From Taishania sp964580465 (lineage in GTDB: Bacteria > Bacteroidota > Bacteroidia > Flavobacteriales_D > Crocinitomicaceae), in NCBI GenBank assembly GCA_964580465.1, contig CAZOKJ010000005.1, positions 1-64,000 of the forward strand: a stretch of DNA of 64,000 nt, read 5' to 3'. The position numbers were made by a program, and so were the translations under genes. Positions 34,996 through 42,824 of the stretch are shown piece after piece. How positions within the stretch are numbered: the stretch's first letter is position 1; every line of letters starts with the position of its first letter. The notes under the pieces are model-generated. The model saw only the letters and a list, made by a program, of their open reading frames with translations, had not been told where the DNA came from and made no database searches.

Positions 34996-35811
34996 TTATT
35001 TTGTTTTGAAAATCAATAAATAGACTTCTCCTTCTTGAATTTCTTTTATGCGGTAATCAAAATCTCTGTCTCTTAACTCTGTAAGTAAAAAAACGGGTAC
35101 ACGTTTGTGGTGAACGTACAATGCTTTTGAAGCTGGTAATTCTTCTAATGCTCCAAGAATTGTCATCATTGGCATTGGCATTTCAAGGTGACGAACATCA
35201 ATTTCTACTAACTCATTTTCGTAGCGTGTCATTAGCTCATCCCAATCTTCTTTTTGTTCGTTATTGCTTTCTAGTTGTACCTCTTGTTCACCGTTTAAAC
35301 GATAGAAATAAGTGTCAATTCTTTCATTGTCAATATGGTCAACATAGCTAGTAAATCCTTGTTTACCTAATAGTGCTATGAGTGGAACAGGTTCAAATGT
35401 ATTGATGATTTGTAGCGCCTCGTCTGCTTTTAAACTTTTAATTTTTTCTTGAATGTCACGCAATGGATCTTCACCTCCAGCTAATATTTCTCTAACGTCA
35501 AAAGCAATAATTTGATGAGGTTTTAATGCAGTTAAATATGCAGGAAGCGGTTTACGTTCAGATTTTTCTTCTTCATTGTTGATAGCAGTGTCTTCTTCGA
35601 ACCCTAAAGGAGCTAAGGCTTTAAAGAAATCTTCTGGTTTTACACCTCCAATTTTAGAAGCCATTTCTATGCTTGTTCTTCCAGCCATTAATTTGCGTAA
35701 TAGTGGATTTCTCAATTTTTTGAAAGCAGGGTTGATGGTGATAATTGTCTCTAAAGCTTCGGGGTGTTGCTTTAATAACGCTGCTATTTTGGTGTTTTTA
35801 TTGATTTTCAT
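34996..35811 (-). CDS. DUF1858 plus two DUF2249-like domains
   Basis: A soluble protein of 271 residues. Residues 1-70 are a DUF1858 domain (NTKIAALLKQHPEALETI ... GRTSIEMASKIGGV), a fold also seen at the front of hybrid-cluster-type and Ric-type proteins. Residues about 95-175 form a DUF2249 domain (IIAFDVREILAGGEDPLRDI ... INTFEPVPLIALLGKQGF), with the acidic FEP motif in place of the HNDHDP of the Ric copies. Residues about 190-270 form a second, diverged copy (VEIDVRHLEMPMPMMTIL). DUF2249 is TusA-like. It starts 101 bp after the Ric stop, with a hairpin between, and is closely coupled to the next gene. Biochemical role unknown. Confidence 0.8.
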   Translation of the reverse strand: MKINKNTKIAALLKQHPEALETIITINPAFKKLRNPLLRKLMAGRTSIEMASKIGGVKPEDFFKALAPLGFEEDTAINNEEEKSERKPLPAYLTALKPHQIIAFDVREILAGGEDPLRDIQEKIKSLKADEALQIINTFEPVPLIALLGKQGFTSYVDHIDNERIDTYFYRLNGEQEVQLESNNEQKEDWDELMTRYENELVEIDVRHLEMPMPMMTILGALEELPASKALYVHHKRVPVFLLTELRDRDFDYRIKEIQEGEVYLLIFKTK

Positions 35812-35853
35812 AAATCGAGATTTGTTTTTTCAAAAATAACAAAAAATTATAAG

Positions 35854-35899
35854 AAGAGCAGCGCATCTTTTCACAAAACTACTTCACAACGCTGCTCTT
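35854..35899 (-). terminator. Hairpin between ric and the DUF2249 gene
   Basis: AAGAGCAGCG (35854-35863) and CGCTGCTCTT (35890-35899) are perfect 10-bp arms around 26 nt. On the minus strand the stem is followed by CTTATAATTTTTTG, so read-through or partial termination between the two genes is plausible. A TATTTTTG box (35831-35838, minus) may also start the downstream operon. Confidence 0.5.
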
Positions 35900-35912
35900 T
35901 TCACTAAACAAA

Positions 35913-37370
35913 CTAAACCTCAGATAAGATAGTCAAAGTCTTAGGAAATAAAATGTTGTTTTCCAAATGAATATGAGTGAATAAATCATTTTCAAATTCT
36001 TGCAACATTCTGAATAATAACTCATAACTAGCGCAAGAATCTTCAGGCAATACATAGTTATTGCTCAATGCTCTAATTTCTTCCATTGCTCTGCCTACAC
36101 CATCGTGCTCATGCTCCATTTTGTCAACAAGGTTTTCTAAGTTTTCTGATGGATTGCTTTCAAACGACTGATTGTTTTGTTTCGCTTGGAAAATTCGCTT
36201 CACCAATGGGAATAATACATTCTCCTCTTCAACCATGTGAGAAAGCATTTCATCGTTTACTTTTAGCACTAGTTCATTGATTGGAGCCAATTCTGGATGT
36301 GACGGGCCGTGTACTTGAGCAACTTTAGCTGCATATTTTACAAGGTCAGGAAGTGTTTTTTTAACAAATTGGTGATGCGTGTTTACGATAAAATCGGCTA
36401 AGAAATCTAAATTCCATTCGTTGTAATTCAAGTTGCTCTGAACTACAATTTGATTGGTTTGTTGCAATTCTTTTTCAACTTGGTTAGCATCAATTCCTTT
36501 TTCTTCACAGACTTGTTTCACTGTTTTTTTGCCGCCACAACAAAAGTCGATTCCATATTTCTTGAATACTTCAGCTTTACGTAAATCTTTTGCTGCAATT
36601 TCACCAACAGTTTCTCCATTATCAGCACCCACTTTTGTAACTCGGATATCCCACCATTCTGGACCTTGTTCTAAATACTCCCATTTGAATGTTTCACCAT
36701 ATTGGCTTATCAATTGATAATAAACAGGTTTTGGATCATGATCATTATGGATGATTAAACTTTTACCTTCTTGCAACCCTTCAAACGTTTGAAAAATTGT
36801 GGCATGTTTCATACGAGGTTCAATCATCGGAATATTGATAACGATATCGCCAGCTGTGTTGGCATACGTTGCATGTAATTCTTCTTTTTTCTTTTTAACC
36901 CTAACATCCCAATATTCTGGACCTTGCTGCAAATATTCCCAAGTAAAAATATCTCCATATTCACCCAATAATTGATAGTAAACAGGTTTTGGATCATGAT
37001 CGTTATGAATGACAAAACTTTCACCAGGTTGCGCCACATTGAACACTTTAAAAATTGATTCATGCTTCATTCGAGGCTCAATTTCTGGTACGTTTATCGT
37101 AATTTCATTGTTAATAGTTAGAATGGCTGGATTTACAACTTTTGTTACGCGAATATCATACCATTCAGGACCTTGTTGCAAATATTCCCAAGTAAAAATA
37201 TCGCCTCTCATGTTTACCAATTGAAAGTACAATGGGCGAGGGTCGTGATCATTATGGATAATAAAACTTTGACCAGGCTCTGTTTTATCAAAAACTTCAA
37301 ATATCGTTTGGTGTTTCAATCTTGGTTCAATCTCTGGAACGTTGATGATTTGTTCGTTCATTGTTTCCAT
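35913..37370 (-). CDS. ric: Ric di-iron Fe-S repair protein with three N-terminal DUF2249 domains
   Basis: Related to YtfE/ScdA, di-iron proteins that repair NO-damaged iron-sulfur centres. Typical Ric is about 220 residues; this one has 485. Three DUF2249 domains of about 85 residues (about 8-85, 91-168, 180-257) each carry PEIEPRxKHxTIF or similar, then HNDHDPxPxYYQL and EYLQQGPEWWDIRV. Then comes ScdA_N (DLRKAEVFKKYGIDFCCGG, about 262-310) and a hemerythrin-like bundle (about 325-480) with ligands in NTHHQFVKK, VEEENVLFP, MEHEHDGVG and IHLENNILFP. It is the first gene of the minus-strand block and has a palindrome near its promoter (37401-37445). The domain assignment is solid; the effect of the triple fusion is unknown. 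Confidence 0.9.
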   Translation of the reverse strand: METMNEQIINVPEIEPRLKHQTIFEVFDKTEPGQSFIIHNDHDPRPLYFQLVNMRGDIFTWEYLQQGPEWYDIRVTKVVNPAILTINNEITINVPEIEPRMKHESIFKVFNVAQPGESFVIHNDHDPKPVYYQLLGEYGDIFTWEYLQQGPEYWDVRVKKKKEELHATYANTAGDIVINIPMIEPRMKHATIFQTFEGLQEGKSLIIHNDHDPKPVYYQLISQYGETFKWEYLEQGPEWWDIRVTKVGADNGETVGEIAAKDLRKAEVFKKYGIDFCCGGKKTVKQVCEEKGIDANQVEKELQQTNQIVVQSNLNYNEWNLDFLADFIVNTHHQFVKKTLPDLVKYAAKVAQVHGPSHPELAPINELVLKVNDEMLSHMVEEENVLFPLVKRIFQAKQNNQSFESNPSENLENLVDKMEHEHDGVGRAMEEIRALSNNYVLPEDSCASYELLFRMLQEFENDLFTHIHLENNILFPKTLTILSEV

Positions 37371-37400
37371 ATTTATTTTTTTATGTTAACTATTATGGTG

Positions 37401-37445
37401 CAAAGATATAAATTATTTCACATATAAAAGTATTTAAGTGCTTTT
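37401..37445 (-). promoter_or_regulatory. Promoter and palindrome before ric
   Basis: Minus-strand TATCTTTG (37401-37408) is a perfect -7 box with no TTG at -33. About 38 bp before the implied start is a 20-bp palindrome, AAAAGTATTTAAGTGCTTTT (37426-37445, 16 of 20 positions symmetric). Its core TTTAAGT matches the nadA site, but the half-sites (AAAAGYA) differ from TGA/TCA, so a different factor is likely. Confidence 0.45.
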
Positions 37446-37668
37446 TATCGTAAATAATTTTATTTTTTTTCAAAAATGAAACAAATTGACAGAATGTTAG
37501 TCGTGTTTATTTTGTTGATAATTAGTTTTTTAAGTTTAATTTATAGAAGATGGTATATGAGAGATAATAGAATTATTTTTTTTAAAAATTAAAAGGTTTA
37601 ACATAAATTATTTGGTTGTTTCATAAAAATAAAGTAGTTTCATAGTTGATTTGTATGATTCTGCTAAA

Positions 37669-38667
37669 ATGAGACTAATTCAAAGTGTGATAGTAATGTT
37701 TTTGATGCTTCCTGTTTATGCACAGGACATACATTGGTCACAGTTTAATGATAATCCAGTTTTTCAAAATCCAGCTAATACAGGAGATTTTAATGGAGAT
37801 TGGCGTTTTGTTGGCAATTTTAGAGATCAATGGCGTGCCGTTTCTGTTCCTTTCCAAACGTTTTCAGTTTCTGGAGATGGTAAATTGTACAATTTTCGTT
37901 CTTTAGGATTGGGTGGACTACTATTTCATGATGCTACGGGTGATGGTCGCTTACGAACTGTTGAGTTACAGGCAAATGTTTCCTATTTAGTAAAACTAAC
38001 AAAAGATTCTACACATACTTTGCGTGCAGGTTTGAATTTTGGAATGAATCATCGCCAATTAAATTGGGATGCGTTGAAGTTTGGAAATCAATACAATGGT
38101 CAATATTTTGATGAAAACTTGCCGACCAATGAGAATTATTCTCATGATAAAAAAACAAATTTCAGCACAGGAGTTGGATTGAATTACCGTTTTATTTTTG
38201 GTGAACGAAAGAAATTTGAGGCTGGAGTTGGTCTTTTTAATTTAAACCGACCAAATCAAGGTTTTTTTGATGAAAAAGTACAACGAGACATGCGCACAAT
38301 GATAACGGGAAGATTATATTATCCAGTTAATTTTGATTGGGATATCATTCCGAGTTTTCAATTTTCATTTCAAGGCAAATACCGTGAATTTATTGTAGGC
38401 TCCAATGTAAAATATACTTTGTTTAATCGTTTGGAAAAATATGCTGCTGTTTATGCAGGGGTATGGTATAGAACTTTGGACGCAGCTTATATTTCAGTTG
38501 GGATGGATTATCAACAATGGTTTGCTGGAATTAGTTACGATATGAACTTTTCAACATTAACAAAAGCTAGTCATGTTAGAGGTGGTTTTGAAATTGCTGT
38601 TCGTTACATTTTAGTGCGTTTTAAATCTAAAAAAGTTGTGCATAGGATATGTCCAGATTATATTTAA
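37669..38667 (+). CDS. PorP/SprF family outer-membrane protein
   Basis: An outer-membrane beta-barrel of the PorP/SprF family, linked to type IX secretion and surface attachment of type B cargo. Signal peptide MRLIQSVIVMFLMLPVYAQ is followed by the family opening DIHWSQFNDNPVFQNPANTG. The rest is a series of amphipathic strands with alternating aromatic residues, e.g. FVGNFRDQWRAVSVPFQTFS. An upstream in-frame ATG (37651) would add six residues; the Met at 37669 gives a cleaner signal peptide. It overlaps the next gene by 19 bp, so the pair is an operon. The upstream 280-bp gap contains only the ric control region and AT-rich sequence. Confidence 0.9.
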   Translation: MRLIQSVIVMFLMLPVYAQDIHWSQFNDNPVFQNPANTGDFNGDWRFVGNFRDQWRAVSVPFQTFSVSGDGKLYNFRSLGLGGLLFHDATGDGRLRTVELQANVSYLVKLTKDSTHTLRAGLNFGMNHRQLNWDALKFGNQYNGQYFDENLPTNENYSHDKKTNFSTGVGLNYRFIFGERKKFEAGVGLFNLNRPNQGFFDEKVQRDMRTMITGRLYYPVNFDWDIIPSFQFSFQGKYREFIVGSNVKYTLFNRLEKYAAVYAGVWYRTLDAAYISVGMDYQQWFAGISYDMNFSTLTKASHVRGGFEIAVRYILVRFKSKKVVHRICPDYI

Positions 38668-40898
38668 TTGCTGTGTTATTTTGTAGTTCATTCTCCATTT
38701 CTTGGGGACAAAATTTGCTGTCTAAATACTTGAAAGCAGCAGAAGAAAAATACCAAAAAGGCGACTATTATTACGCATTAGAATTGTATTCAAAAGCAAT
38801 GGAAATTGATTCTAATACGATTGATATCCTTTGGAAGGTTGCTGAAACGCACAGAGTCTACAAAGATTACAGAAAGGCAGAATATTATTATGCAAAAGTT
38901 TATGATCGTGAAATGGCGAAGCTTTATCCTGCTAGTATTTTATATTGGGGACTGATGCAAAAGCAAAACGGACATTACGATAAAGCAATTGAAACATTTA
39001 AAAAAGCAAAAAAAATATACAGCAAAGGGAAGCGCGATTATTTGTATGAAAAAGCAAAGCAAGAACTAGAATCCACGCTTTGGGCAAAATCAAATGTTGG
39101 CCTTGCAGAAAAAGGAGATTTTATCCGTTTACCTGAAACAGTAAATACTAAAAACTCAGAATTCGGACATGGATTTATCGATGGTCAATTGGTTTTTTCT
39201 TCACTTCGAGCCGATTCAATTAACGCCAATGAGGAAGTATATGAAAAACATTATTCCACCCATTTATTTCGTTCACAAGTAGATGAAGGCCGTTATTTGC
39301 TAGCAGAAAAATGGAGTGATTTAGTTAAAGAAAATGAAAATACAGGAAATGCAGCTTTGTCTTTAGATAAAAAAAGAGTGTATTTTAGCTCTTGTAAGGA
39401 TGTTAATGGTACAAGCTATCAATGTAAATTAGTTGTAGCTCGTTTTCACAATGGAAAATGGGGGATGATAGATACGTTAGGGGAAATAATTAATCAACCA
39501 GGTAGCAACACTACTATGCCAGCTATTGGTAAAATAGAAGGGGAAGAAGTACTGTTCTTTGCTTCTGATAGGGCTAAAGAAACCAAAGGAGGTTTGGATA
39601 TCTTTTATGTACCCATCAAAAACGGAAATCAATTTGGAAAAGTAAAAAACATCCGTTCTATCAATTCTATTGATAATGAAGTAACTCCATTTTGGAATGA
39701 ATCAGAACAGCGTTTGTATTTTTCTTCGACGTGGAATGAAGGCTTTGGAGGTATGGATGTTTTTTATTCAGATTATCAATCAGGTCAATTTTCAAAACCA
39801 ATTAATGTTGGACAGCCTATCAATAGTCCAGCTAATGATTTGTATTTCTTTAAAACAAAAGACACAAGTTTTGTAACCAGTAATAGAGTAGGGGTTTTGT
39901 ACAGCAAAAACATTACTTGTTGCAGTGATATTTTTGCCCTTTTACCTCCTGAAAAAACACCTCCTCCGAGTCCCAAAGAAACCTTAGAAGAACTAAACAA
40001 GCGTTTGCCTGTGACCTTGTATTTTCATAACGATGTACCAGATCCTCGCTCTTGGGACACAGTTACAAAGTTGAATTACATGACAACTTATGATGAATAT
40101 ACTGAGATGATTCCACGCTATCAAAAAGAATATTCAACAGGTTTATCAGGAGAAAAAGAACAAGAAGCGAAAGAGGATATTGAAGATTTTTTCACAGAGC
40201 ATGTTGATCAAGGGGTTAAAGATTTAGCATTGTTTCGCAGTTTATTATTAGAGGAATTAGAAAAAGGAGCACGTATCAAGATTGCTATTCGAGGATTTGC
40301 TTCTCCTTTGGCTAAGACAGATTACAATGTTAATTTAACAAAAAGACGTATTTCTTCATTGATCAACCATCTTCGAGCTTATGAAAACGGTGTTTTTATT
40401 CCTTATTTAGATGGAACAGCCACTAATAATGGTCGCGTTGTTTTTGAGCAAATACCATTTGGTGAATACAATGCCAACCAATTGATTAGCGACAACCCGA
40501 ATGATGTTAAAAACTCCGTGTATTCGCGAGCAGCAGCTGAGGAACGTAAGATTGAAATTCAAAGTGTAACTTATCTCGATAAACAAGAAATCTTTCCATT
40601 AACAGCAGTGCAACCCGTGTTTAACGCAGGTGTGTTGAAATCTGGTTCTCAAATAAAGGCAAGTTTTGAAGTTAAAAACACTGCACAGCAGTCCATTAAT
40701 ATAGTTTTTGAAGAGCAACCAACGAAATATACTCGTATTCATGTGTCTAAAAATGTGTTAGAGCCTAATGAAACAGCAATCGTTGAAATTGATATGAATA
40801 CCGAAGGATTTGTAGGTTTTACATCTAAGAGTTTTTATTTATCAGTAGAAGGAAAGTCAGAATATTTACGATTGTTTATTACTACAGAATTAAAATAG
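38649..40898 (+). CDS. TPR / PD40 / OmpA-like protein of T9SS type with C-terminal Ig-like domain
   Basis: An exported protein of 749 residues (signal peptide 1-20, ending SISWG). Residues about 25-135 hold TPR repeats (KGDYYYALELYSKAMEID, YRKAEYYYAKVYD, GHYDKAIETFKKAKK). Residues about 155-430 form a WD40-like PD40 propeller (VFFASDRAKETKGGLDIFYV, YFSSTWNEGFGGMDVFYSD). An OmpA-like domain follows at about 470-645, recognisable from GFASPLAKTDYNVNLTKRRI. The last 100 residues resemble a DUF1573/Ig-like domain. The order TPR-PD40-OmpA is that of PorE-like components thought to anchor T9SS parts to peptidoglycan. Paired with the PorP/SprF gene it overlaps by 19 bp. The OmpA part contains a long insertion before its end. 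Confidence 0.85.
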   Translation: MSRLYLIAVLFCSSFSISWGQNLLSKYLKAAEEKYQKGDYYYALELYSKAMEIDSNTIDILWKVAETHRVYKDYRKAEYYYAKVYDREMAKLYPASILYWGLMQKQNGHYDKAIETFKKAKKIYSKGKRDYLYEKAKQELESTLWAKSNVGLAEKGDFIRLPETVNTKNSEFGHGFIDGQLVFSSLRADSINANEEVYEKHYSTHLFRSQVDEGRYLLAEKWSDLVKENENTGNAALSLDKKRVYFSSCKDVNGTSYQCKLVVARFHNGKWGMIDTLGEIINQPGSNTTMPAIGKIEGEEVLFFASDRAKETKGGLDIFYVPIKNGNQFGKVKNIRSINSIDNEVTPFWNESEQRLYFSSTWNEGFGGMDVFYSDYQSGQFSKPINVGQPINSPANDLYFFKTKDTSFVTSNRVGVLYSKNITCCSDIFALLPPEKTPPPSPKETLEELNKRLPVTLYFHNDVPDPRSWDTVTKLNYMTTYDEYTEMIPRYQKEYSTGLSGEKEQEAKEDIEDFFTEHVDQGVKDLALFRSLLLEELEKGARIKIAIRGFASPLAKTDYNVNLTKRRISSLINHLRAYENGVFIPYLDGTATNNGRVVFEQIPFGEYNANQLISDNPNDVKNSVYSRAAAEERKIEIQSVTYLDKQEIFPLTAVQPVFNAGVLKSGSQIKASFEVKNTAQQSINIVFEEQPTKYTRIHVSKNVLEPNETAIVEIDMNTEGFVGFTSKSFYLSVEGKSEYLRLFITTELK

Positions 40899-40902
40899 AT
40901 GC

Positions 40903-40990
40903 AACGGTATATGCCGTTTAGTCTTTAAGTTTCTAAGGGTTTTATTTGTTTGTTTTTTGATGGTTATCGGCATATCGGTATATGCCGATA
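40903..40990. repeat. Two short palindromes, CGGTATATGCCGATA family
   Basis: AACGGTATATGCCGTT (40903-40918) and TATCGGCATA-TCGGTA-TATGCCGATA (40965-40990, perfect 10-bp arms) lie between the OmpA-like gene and tpx. The second is the best-formed member of the family. Confidence 0.65.
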
Positions 40991-41019
40991 TAGGTTTAAA
41001 GCAAATAAAATTACACCTA

Positions 41020-41045
41020 TTGTTTATTTATTTTTTGTAGTTTTG
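41020..41045 (+). promoter_or_regulatory. Promoter for tpx
   Basis: TTG (41020-41022) and TAGTTTTG (41038-41045), 15 bp apart, 24 bp before the ATG at 41070. It lies inside the longer open frame from 40950, which argues against that upstream start. Confidence 0.4.
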
Positions 41046-41069
41046 TTTGACAAATTAAAACACAACTTT

Positions 41070-41564
41070 ATGGCTCAAGTAAATTTCAAAGGAGGAGTTA
41101 TCAACACTAACGGTAATTTACCTCAAGTTGGACAAAAAGCTCCAGATTTCACACTCGTTACTAATGGATTAGCTCGCGTAAGTTTAGCTAATTATTCAGG
41201 AAAACGTGTGGTTTTAAACATCTTTCCAAGTATTGATACTGGAGTTTGCGCGACTTCTGTTCGTACGTTTAATCAAAAAGCAGCTGCTGCTGAGAACACA
41301 GTTGTTTTATGTGTATCAAAAGATTTACCATTTGCCCATGGACGTTTTTGTGGTGCAGAAGGTATTGAAAATGTAACAACACTTTCTGATTTTGATGGTG
41401 GAAGTTTTGGAGCAAATTACCAAGTGCAATTAGTTGATGGCCCATTAAAAGGTTTGTTAGCTAGAGCAATTGTTGTTATAGATGAAAGTGGTATTGTAAC
41501 ACACACTGAGCTAGTTGACGACATTGGCCATGAACCTAATTATGAAAAGGCTTTAATGAAGTAA
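41070..41564 (+). CDS. tpx: Thiol peroxidase
   Basis: A 2-Cys peroxiredoxin of the Tpx type that reduces hydroperoxides with thioredoxin. Motifs: GQKAPDFTLV at about residue 20, the peroxidatic Cys in FPSIDTGVCATSVRTFN near residue 60, the resolving Cys in SKDLPFAHGRFCGAEGIENV near 94, and HTELVDDIGHEPNYEKAL at the end. The frame is open from 40950, but the added residues include the short palindromes and match nothing, so Met at 41070 (MAQVNFKGG) is chosen; it gives 164 residues, the family norm. Its promoter lies 24 bp upstream. Converges on DUF4476 across repeat copy 3. Confidence 0.95.
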   Translation: MAQVNFKGGVINTNGNLPQVGQKAPDFTLVTNGLARVSLANYSGKRVVLNIFPSIDTGVCATSVRTFNQKAAAAENTVVLCVSKDLPFAHGRFCGAEGIENVTTLSDFDGGSFGANYQVQLVDGPLKGLLARAIVVIDESGIVTHTELVDDIGHEPNYEKALMK

Positions 41565-41575
41565 ATGTAGCAAAA

Positions 41576-41744
41576 GACGATGTCCAAAAAATGACGAACT
41601 GCTGCGTTGTTATTAAACATCAGCAAAAGTCATCCTGATGATGCTATTAGGATTCCTTTCGTTTCATTTTCAACGTCTTGCATTTTATTCATTTTTGAAC
41701 ATCTTAAAATAAAAAGAGAGTGTCTGACTTTTCAGACACTCTCT
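41576..41744 (-). repeat. Dispersed intergenic repeat, copy 3 (169 bp)
   Basis: Reverse-complement copy of the elements at 9111 and 16668. It lacks about 30 bp holding the TGACTTGCGAAGTATGC-type block. The hairpin end (TCAGACACTCTCT, 41732-41744, with its partner at 41715-41727) is perfect and adjoins the stop of the DUF4476 gene, so it can terminate that minus-strand gene. Confidence 0.9.
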
Positions 41745-41750
41745 TTTTAT

Positions 41751-42503
41751 TTAGTGTTTTGAAATATAATCCAACAAACTATTATAATTGGAAGAGAATG
41801 AAAAAGTATCTTTCAGTAAGAAATAATTATTCTTGTCGTAACAATAACTGTAAGCAAATTTAGCGAACTCCAATCGATTACTGTCGAATCCAAATTCTTT
41901 GCTAATCCCTGCAATTTGTTCCGCTGTTAAACGATTGTTTTGTGCATAATTTTTAGCCATTTTTAGCTTGTTAGCATCCATCATTTCATTTCTGAAAGAA
42001 CTTAAAAATTGACTGTACATTTCAGGACTAACTAAGCCATTGTAATTACCTCCTGGGTGATTTGGGTGATTCCCATTTGGATAATTAGGGTAATTCGGAT
42101 AATTCGGGTAATTTGGATAATTCGGGTAATTTGGATAATTCGGGTAGTTGCCAAAATTGCCATTGTTTTCAATTGTTGTGTACCAATTGACAGACTGAAT
42201 AGGAATACGCTGGATGATGTTCAATACTCCATACGAATTGATTTCTGCTACAACACGCTCGTTATGTTGAAGCATGATGTTACTTGTATGAAAAGGCTTT
42301 TTTGAAAATTTGTTGACAATCATGATAGGTGTCGCTCCAGCAGGAATGTCAAAAAATTTATAAATGTTGCTTTTATTTTGATGTGTTTGATCATACACTG
42401 TTACAATGTACTCGTTATTAGCAACAACCCTCAAGAACAATTCAGAAGCATGACTTTGAAATTGCAAAGCCAATGCTAAAATAAATAAATTTAATGCTTT
42501 CAT
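41751..42503 (-). CDS. DUF4476 protein with Asn-Tyr-Pro tandem repeat
   Basis: An exported protein of 250 residues. Signal peptide 1-19 (ending QSHA), a beta-rich N-terminal part (EYIVTVYDQTHQNKSNIYKF) to about residue 115, a low-complexity linker with eight NYP triplets (about 118-142) and a HPN/GG tail, then a C-terminal DUF4476 domain (ENRLTAEQIAGISKEFGF-like helices, FAYSYCYDKNNYFLLKDTF). DUF4476 is a short helical domain found in Bacteroidota exported proteins; its role is unknown. Ends at the terminator-like hairpin of repeat copy 3. Confidence 0.8.
   Translation of the reverse strand: MKALNLFILALALQFQSHASELFLRVVANNEYIVTVYDQTHQNKSNIYKFFDIPAGATPIMIVNKFSKKPFHTSNIMLQHNERVVAEINSYGVLNIIQRIPIQSVNWYTTIENNGNFGNYPNYPNYPNYPNYPNYPNYPNYPNGNHPNHPGGNYNGLVSPEMYSQFLSSFRNEMMDANKLKMAKNYAQNNRLTAEQIAGISKEFGFDSNRLEFAKFAYSYCYDKNNYFLLKDTFSFSSNYNSLLDYISKH
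42079..42150 (-). repeat. Eight 9-bp units coding (Asn-Tyr-Pro)8
   Basis: Eight consecutive 9-bp units alternate between GGATAATTC and GGGTAATTT/C forms, making an 18-bp higher-order period. This points to slippage by two units at a time and to possible length variation between strains. Confidence 0.9.
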
Positions 42504-42787
42504 GACTCTTTGTTTTATTAGTATGGTATAAAAACCGTGCCAAGATATATTAATTTTTTGTTAAAAATGAAAAATGATTGAAAAGTCATTCATTTATAGT
42601 TGTTTAGAACAATATAAAAATGAGTATAAATTTATGAACAAAAATCGAATATATTGTTAAGTTGACGTGTTTTTATTTTGTTGTTTATCAATCTCTTAAA
42701 TGATTTTAAAAATGTGTAACATGAGTTAGTAAATACGCAATACTTCGTATATCATTAATTTTTAGTTATTAATAAGTGATTTTTACG

Positions 42788-42795
42788 TAAATTTG
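42788..42795 (+). promoter_or_regulatory. -7 box before the giant PKD gene
   Basis: TAAATTTG is a perfect -7 box 29 bp before the ATG at 42825; no TTG is found at the right distance. The rest of the 321-bp gap from 42504 holds only AT-rich sequence and a small ATACG/CGTAT inverted repeat (42733-42750). Confidence 0.4.
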
Positions 42796-42824
42796 TAGCT
42801 CAATTCACTTGAAATACTATTGGA

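Noticed and set aside
40950..41069. N-terminal extension of thiol peroxidase
   Set aside because: The extra residues are translated from a palindrome-rich, promoter-bearing intergenic region and do not resemble the Tpx N-terminus.
42079..42150. CRISPR-like array
   Set aside because: The 9-bp units are contiguous, without spacers, and lie in frame in a gene as Asn-Tyr-Pro triplets.
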